A stretch of DNA of 64,000 nt, from NCBI RefSeq assembly GCF_000802305.1, contig NZ_JTDK01000011.1, positions 1 to 64,000 of the forward strand, written 5' to 3'. Each line of letters starts with the position of its first letter. The stretch's first letter is position 1. This document shows, piece by piece, positions 60,097-64,000 of this stretch. Source of the stretch: Microbacterium mangrovi. Its GTDB lineage: Bacteria > Actinomycetota > Actinomycetes > Actinomycetales > Microbacteriaceae. Position numbers and translations under genes: made by a program. A model generated the notes under the pieces. That model was not told where the DNA came from. It searched no databases and saw nothing but the letters and a program-made list of their open reading frames with translations.

Positions 60097-61137
60097 ATGG
60101 CCGATCAACCTGCACTGACCGACGCGGGCAGGCGCGACCTGCTGCGCACGATGGTGCTCATCCGCACCTACGAGGAGGCGATCCTGCGCGAGTATCACGC
60201 GGACAAGGCGCCGGGGTTCGACATCGGCAAGGGGCTGGTGCCGGGCGAGATGCATCTGTCCGCAGGACAGGAGCCCGTGGCGGCGGGCCTCGGAGCCCAC
60301 CTCACCACTGGCGATGCGCTGACCGCCACGCATCGTCCGCACCACGTCGCGATCGCGCACGGCGTCGACCTGCTTGCGATGACCGCCGAGATCTTCGGGC
60401 GCGAGACCGGGCTCGGACGCGGCCGTGGCGGACACATGCACCTGTTCGACCCCGCGACGCACTTCTCGTGCTCGGGCATCATCGCCGAGGGGCTTCCCCC
60501 GGCCCTCGGCCAGGCCTTCGCCTTGCAGCGTGCCGGATCGGACCGGGTCGCCGTCGCCGTGACGGGCGAGGGCGCCGCGAACCAGGGTGCTTTCCACGAG
60601 GCCCTGAACCTGGCCGCGCTGTGGAACCTGCCGGTGGTGTTCGTCGTCGAGGACAACGACTGGGGCATCTCCGTGCCGCGGTCGGCATCCACCTCGGTTC
60701 CCTCGAACGCCGATCGCGCCGCCGCCTACGGGATCCCCGGCGTGCGCGTCGAGGACAACGCCGTCGAGGCGGTCTGGAACGCGGCTCGAGACGCCGTCGC
60801 CCGAGCCCGCCGCGGCGACGGCCCGAGCCTCATCGAGGTGCACACCCTGCGCCTGTGGGGGCACTTCGAGGGCGACGCGCAGGGATACCGCAGCGACCTC
60901 GACGGCGTCCCGGGACGCGATCCCATCCCCACCTACGCCCACGCCCTGGAGGAGGCGGGCGTCATCGACGCGGGTGCGCTGGAGGCCATACGCGCCGAGG
61001 CATCCGACCGCGTCGAGCAGGCTGTCGCGTTCGCCAAGGCCTCGCCGATCCCGGATGCCGCGACCGCCCGACGTCACGTCTTCACCGACAGCCTCGCCGA
61101 CATCCCCGCATTGCGCCCCGAAGGAGCATTCGCATGA
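60097..61137 (+). CDS. 2-oxo acid/acetoin dehydrogenase E1 alpha subunit
   Basis: Thiamine-diphosphate enzyme subunit, 346 residues. GGAGGCGATCG site before the ATG. TPP motif GEGAANQGAFHEALNLAALW to VVEDNDWGI; GRGRGGHMHLFDP and THRPHHVAIAHG are shared with pyruvate and acetoin dehydrogenase E1 alpha chains. Works with the E1 beta next door (ATGA overlap). Confidence 0.9.
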   Translation: MADQPALTDAGRRDLLRTMVLIRTYEEAILREYHADKAPGFDIGKGLVPGEMHLSAGQEPVAAGLGAHLTTGDALTATHRPHHVAIAHGVDLLAMTAEIFGRETGLGRGRGGHMHLFDPATHFSCSGIIAEGLPPALGQAFALQRAGSDRVAVAVTGEGAANQGAFHEALNLAALWNLPVVFVVEDNDWGISVPRSASTSVPSNADRAAAYGIPGVRVEDNAVEAVWNAARDAVARARRGDGPSLIEVHTLRLWGHFEGDAQGYRSDLDGVPGRDPIPTYAHALEEAGVIDAGALEAIRAEASDRVEQAVAFAKASPIPDAATARRHVFTDSLADIPALRPEGAFA

Positions 61138-62189
61138 GCACCGTCCTTGCCCCCGCCCCCGTCCTGCCGGTCGAGCCCGAAGCCGGACGTCGGAAGCTGT
61201 CCACCGCCAAGGCGATCTCCGAAGCGATCGGCCAGCAGATGCGATCCGATGACGGCGTGTTCGTGATGGGAGAGGATGTCGGCGCCTACGGCGGCATCTT
61301 CTCGGCCACCACGGGTCTGCTCGACGAATTCGGTCCGACGCGAGTGCTCGACACGCCGATCTCCGAGACCGCCTTCATCGGTCTCGGCATCGGCGCGGCC
61401 GTCGAGGGGATGCGTCCGGTCGTCGAGCTGATGTTCGTCGACTTCTTCGGTGTCTGCATGGACCAGATCTACAACCACATGGCCAAGATCCACTTCGAAT
61501 CCGGCGGCAACGTGCGCGTGCCCATGGTGCTCATGGCGGCCACCGGCGGTGGGTACTCCGACGGTGCGCAGCACTCCCAGTGCCTGTGGGGGACGTTCGC
61601 GCACCTGCCCGGGATGAAGGTGGTGGTGCCGTCGAACCCGTACGACGCGAAGGGCCTCATGACCGCGGCGATCCGCTCTGACGACCCGGTCGTCTACCTG
61701 TTCCACAAGGGCATCATGGGGCTCGGCTGGATGAAGAAGAATCCGCGGTCGATCGGAGCGGTGCCCGAAGAGGCGTACGAGGTGCCGATCGGTCGCGCCC
61801 GGGTCGCGCGCGAGGGCCGTGACGTGACGGTCGTGACGCTGTCGCTCTCGGTGCACCACAGCCTGGATGTCGCCGAGAAGCTCGCCGGCGAGGGCATCGA
61901 CGTCGAGGTGATCGATCTGCGCTCGCTCGTGCCGCTGGACCGGGACGCGATCGTCGCGTCCGTCGCGAAGACCGGCCGTCTCATCGTCGTCGACGAGGAC
62001 TACGCATCGTTCGGAGTCAGCGGCGAGGTCATCGCGACGGTCGCCGAGCGGGTGCCCGGCTCCCTGCGGTTCGCGTCCCGGGTGGCCGTGCCGGACGTCC
62101 CGATCCCGTACGCGCACGACCTCGAATACGCCGTGCTGCCGACACCGGAGCGGATCGAGGCGGCCGTGCGGGAGGCGGTGGCCGCATGA
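61134..62189 (+). CDS. 2-oxo acid/acetoin dehydrogenase E1 beta subunit
   Basis: 351 residues. STAKAISEAIGQQMRSDDGV, FVMGEDVGAYGGIFSATTGL, DTPISETAFIGLGIGAAVEG, and C-terminal transketolase lobe (IDVEVIDLRSLVPLDRDAIV). About 20 extra Pro-rich residues at the start. Overlaps the lipoyl-domain gene by 4 bases. Confidence 0.92.
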   Translation: MSTVLAPAPVLPVEPEAGRRKLSTAKAISEAIGQQMRSDDGVFVMGEDVGAYGGIFSATTGLLDEFGPTRVLDTPISETAFIGLGIGAAVEGMRPVVELMFVDFFGVCMDQIYNHMAKIHFESGGNVRVPMVLMAATGGGYSDGAQHSQCLWGTFAHLPGMKVVVPSNPYDAKGLMTAAIRSDDPVVYLFHKGIMGLGWMKKNPRSIGAVPEEAYEVPIGRARVAREGRDVTVVTLSLSVHHSLDVAEKLAGEGIDVEVIDLRSLVPLDRDAIVASVAKTGRLIVVDEDYASFGVSGEVIATVAERVPGSLRFASRVAVPDVPIPYAHDLEYAVLPTPERIEAAVREAVAA

Positions 62190-62416
62190 GCGACGTCGTG
62201 TTCCCGTCGATGTCCGACGACACCGACGCACAGGGAGTCGTCATCACGTGGTTCGTCGAGTCGGGCGAGCGCGTGGAGGCCGACGACCTCATCGCCGAGA
62301 TCGCGATGGACAAGATCGACATGGAGATCCACGCCGAACGCGGCGGCATCCTCACCGTGCTCGTCCCCGAGGATCAGGCGACCGCCCAGGGCTCGGTGAT
62401 CGCCCGCATCGAGTAG
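62186..62416 (+). CDS. Free-standing lipoyl (biotinyl/lipoyl-attachment) domain
   Basis: 76 residues, a single swinging-arm domain: SDVVFPSMSDDTDAQGVVIT, GERVEADDLIAEIAMDKIDM with the modified Lys43 at the hairpin tip, AERGGILTVLVPEDQ. This equals the N-terminal domain of an E2 dihydrolipoyl acyltransferase; the linker, subunit-binding and catalytic domains are missing, and the downstream gene is unrelated. Co-translated with E1 beta. Confidence 0.88.
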   Translation: MSDVVFPSMSDDTDAQGVVITWFVESGERVEADDLIAEIAMDKIDMEIHAERGGILTVLVPEDQATAQGSVIARIE

Positions 62417-62425
62417 TCCCCGACC

Positions 62426-62463
62426 GGGCCCGGTCCCTGTGCGTGTCGCCGGGGGCCGGGCCC
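62426..62463 (+). terminator. Hairpin after the lipoyl-domain gene
   Basis: GGGCCCGG (62426-62433) pairs with CCGGGCCC (62456-62463), extended by CCC/GGG inside. It marks the end of the E1 operon just before the aminopeptidase gene. Confidence 0.6.
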
Positions 62464-62511
62464 CACCATGCCCCGGAGGGAACCACCGGCGCTCGATGGT
62501 TGACTGAAGGG

Positions 62512-64000
62512 ATGACCGATCTTCCGCGCCCGGACAACGAGAACCTCACCCGCGACGAGGCGGCGGCCCGTGCCCGCGTCGTGCGCACGCACGATTACGC
62601 GATCGACCTGGACTTCTCCGCCGCGGCCGATCCGCAGACCGACACGTTCCCGGTGCGCACGCGGCTGACGTTCGACGCCGAGAAGGGGGCATCCACGTTC
62701 CTCGACTATCTCGGTGCACGCGTCGACGCCGTGACCCTGAACGGGGTGCCGCAGGATGTCGCGGCGATCGTCGACGGCGCCCGGATCGTCCTGTCGCCGC
62801 TGGCCGCGAACAACGTGGTCGAGATCGTGTCAGTGTCGATCTACTCGCGATCGGGGGAGGGCGTGCACCGTTTCGTCGACCCCGCCGACGGCGCCACCTA
62901 CCTGTACTCGCAGAACGAGCCGGTCGACTGCCGCCGCATCTACCCGTGCTTCGACCAGCCCGACCTGAAGGCGCGGTTCCGCGTCACGATCACCGCCGAT
63001 GCGTCCTGGCACGTGGCCGCGAACGGCGCGCTGGAATCCGAGCGGTCCGCCGGCCCGCAGACCAGCACCCGCGTCTTCGCCGAGACCGAACCGATGTCGA
63101 CCTACATCACGACGTTCCTCGCGGGGCCGTACGCGCTCTGGCACGACGAGTATGCCGGGCGCACGGCATCCGGCGTGGAATCGGTCATCCCGCTGGGCAT
63201 CGCGGTGCGCGCGTCGCTCGCGCCGAGCATGGATGCCGACGAGGTCTTCGAGATCACCAAGCAGGGCCTGGACTGGTTCCACCGCAGCTTCGACGTCGCC
63301 TACCCGTGGGGCAAGTACGACCAGGTCTTCGTGCCGGAGTACAACCTCGGCGCGATGGAGAACCCGGGCCTGGTGACCTTCACCGAGCACTACGTGTTCA
63401 CGTCGCCCGCGACCGAGGCGCAGCACGAGCAGCGGGCGAACACGATCCTGCACGAGATGTGCCACATGTGGTTCGGCGACCTCGTGACCATGCGCTGGTG
63501 GGACGACCTCTGGCTCAAAGAGTCGTTCGCCGACTACGTGGGCACCCTGGCGACCGCCGAGGCGACCCGGTTCACCACCGCCTGGACGACCTTCGCCTCG
63601 CGTCGCAAGGCCTGGGCGTACCGGCAGGACCAGTTCCCGACGACGCATCCGATCGTCGCCGACATCATCGACCTCGAGGCCGCCGACCAGAACTTCGACG
63701 GGATCACCTACGCGAAGGGCGCGTCGGTGCTCAAGCAGCTGTCCGCGTTCGTCGGGCAGGATGCCTTCCTCGCGGCCGCCCGCACGTATTTCGCCCGCCA
63801 CGCCTGGGGCAACACCACGCTCGACGACTTCCTGCAGGCGCTGGAGGAGGCATCCGGGCACGACATGCAGTGGTGGGCGGATGCCTGGCTCACCACCGCG
63901 GGGGTGAACCGCCTGCGGGTGGCGACCACCGTCGACGGCGACGCGATCGCGTCGGCCGTGTTGCACCAGGACGGCGTCGACCCGCGCACCGGCCAGACGG
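62512..64000 (+). CDS. pepN: Aminopeptidase N, M1 family (3' end beyond window)
   Basis: Zinc metallo-aminopeptidase, cytoplasmic; first 496 residues visible. ATG at 62512 after GAAGG. Substrate motif GAMEN at 280-284, zinc site HEMCH at 314-318 with the third ligand Glu337 in LKESFADY (18 residues apart, as required). Opening NLTRDEAAARARVVRTHDYA is typical of actinobacterial PepN. No break seen; truncated only by the window edge. Confidence 0.95.
   Translation, partial: MTDLPRPDNENLTRDEAAARARVVRTHDYAIDLDFSAAADPQTDTFPVRTRLTFDAEKGASTFLDYLGARVDAVTLNGVPQDVAAIVDGARIVLSPLAANNVVEIVSVSIYSRSGEGVHRFVDPADGATYLYSQNEPVDCRRIYPCFDQPDLKARFRVTITADASWHVAANGALESERSAGPQTSTRVFAETEPMSTYITTFLAGPYALWHDEYAGRTASGVESVIPLGIAVRASLAPSMDADEVFEITKQGLDWFHRSFDVAYPWGKYDQVFVPEYNLGAMENPGLVTFTEHYVFTSPATEAQHEQRANTILHEMCHMWFGDLVTMRWWDDLWLKESFADYVGTLATAEATRFTTAWTTFASRRKAWAYRQDQFPTTHPIVADIIDLEAADQNFDGITYAKGASVLKQLSAFVGQDAFLAAARTYFARHAWGNTTLDDFLQALEEASGHDMQWWADAWLTTAGVNRLRVATTVDGDAIASAVLHQDGVDPRTGQT

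Noticed and set aside
1..64000. rRNA, tRNA, complete insertion sequence, integrase or prophage genes
   Set aside because: Looked for cloverleaf-like sequences, transposase motifs and phage genes and saw none; the mobile-looking signals are limited to short repeats.

Overview
The window is a G+C-rich, densely packed bacterial chromosome segment. The codon bias, ATGA start/stop overlaps, Actinobacteria-type ABC sugar systems, deazaflavin-family proteins, an ECF42-type sigma factor and dispersed intergenic repeats point to an actinomycete. My best guess is Microbacteriaceae, probably Microbacterium. This is inferred from sequence style and gene content; no rRNA or tRNA is present to confirm it.

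Layout. 1-5.7 kb: alpha-glucoside locus (ROK repressor, ABC binding protein and two permeases, GH13 alpha-glucosidase; no ATPase). 5.8-10.9 kb: CorA-type metal channel, SDR with its own N-terminal extension divergent from a TetR regulator, a secreted GH10 xylanase under LacI-type operators, and an MDR oxidoreductase. 10.9-16.2 kb: an IclR-controlled acid/CoA module (nitrilase, crotonase-fold enzyme, class III CoA-transferase, MatC-type permease). 16.3-22.2 kb: GbsR/MarR regulator with alpha/beta hydrolase, an unknown protein, a DUF4822 secreted protein, a MarR-histidine kinase-response regulator operon, and a divergent F420/NADP-reductase-like gene. 22.2-28.4 kb: CopB-type ATPase with a CsoR-like operator, HutD, DUF2252 and a secreted S53 (sedolisin) protease. 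28.4-30.3 kb: a lower-G+C pocket with one secreted protein and two tiny membrane proteins, beside direct repeats. 30.6-36.5 kb: phosphotransferase, MFS transporter, DUF305 lipoprotein, LysR/EamA pair separated by a 42-bp tandem repeat, and a DDN-like protein.

36.7-50.3 kb is a complete L-rhamnose regulon: mutarotase, ABC importer (binding protein, two permeases, double ATPase), isomerase, kinase, a fused rhamnulose-1-phosphate aldolase/lactaldehyde dehydrogenase and an FMN-dependent lactate oxidase-type enzyme, controlled by a LacI regulator. Four copies of a TGAATCG(A/T)TTCA operator surround the two structural promoters and the regulator gene. Read together, the genes take rhamnose to dihydroxyacetone phosphate and L-lactaldehyde, then L-lactate, then pyruvate. 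A DapA-like aldolase in the same operon is the odd member.

50.3-64 kb: a six-copy array of 46-bp palindromic elements, then small housekeeping and accessory genes (VOC proteins, methyltransferase, LysR/EamA pair, squalene-cyclase-fold protein, zinc-ribbon protein, GNAT), a YdeI/DGPF/ECF42 sigma cluster, an IclR regulator with E1-alpha/E1-beta and a free-standing lipoyl domain, and the start of an M1 aminopeptidase N that runs off the end.

Beyond the genes, the intergenic spaces hold at least seven different families of inverted or tandem repeats, several with long loops and more than one copy. Coding DNA also carries a striking excess of the hexamer GGATGC/GCATCC.
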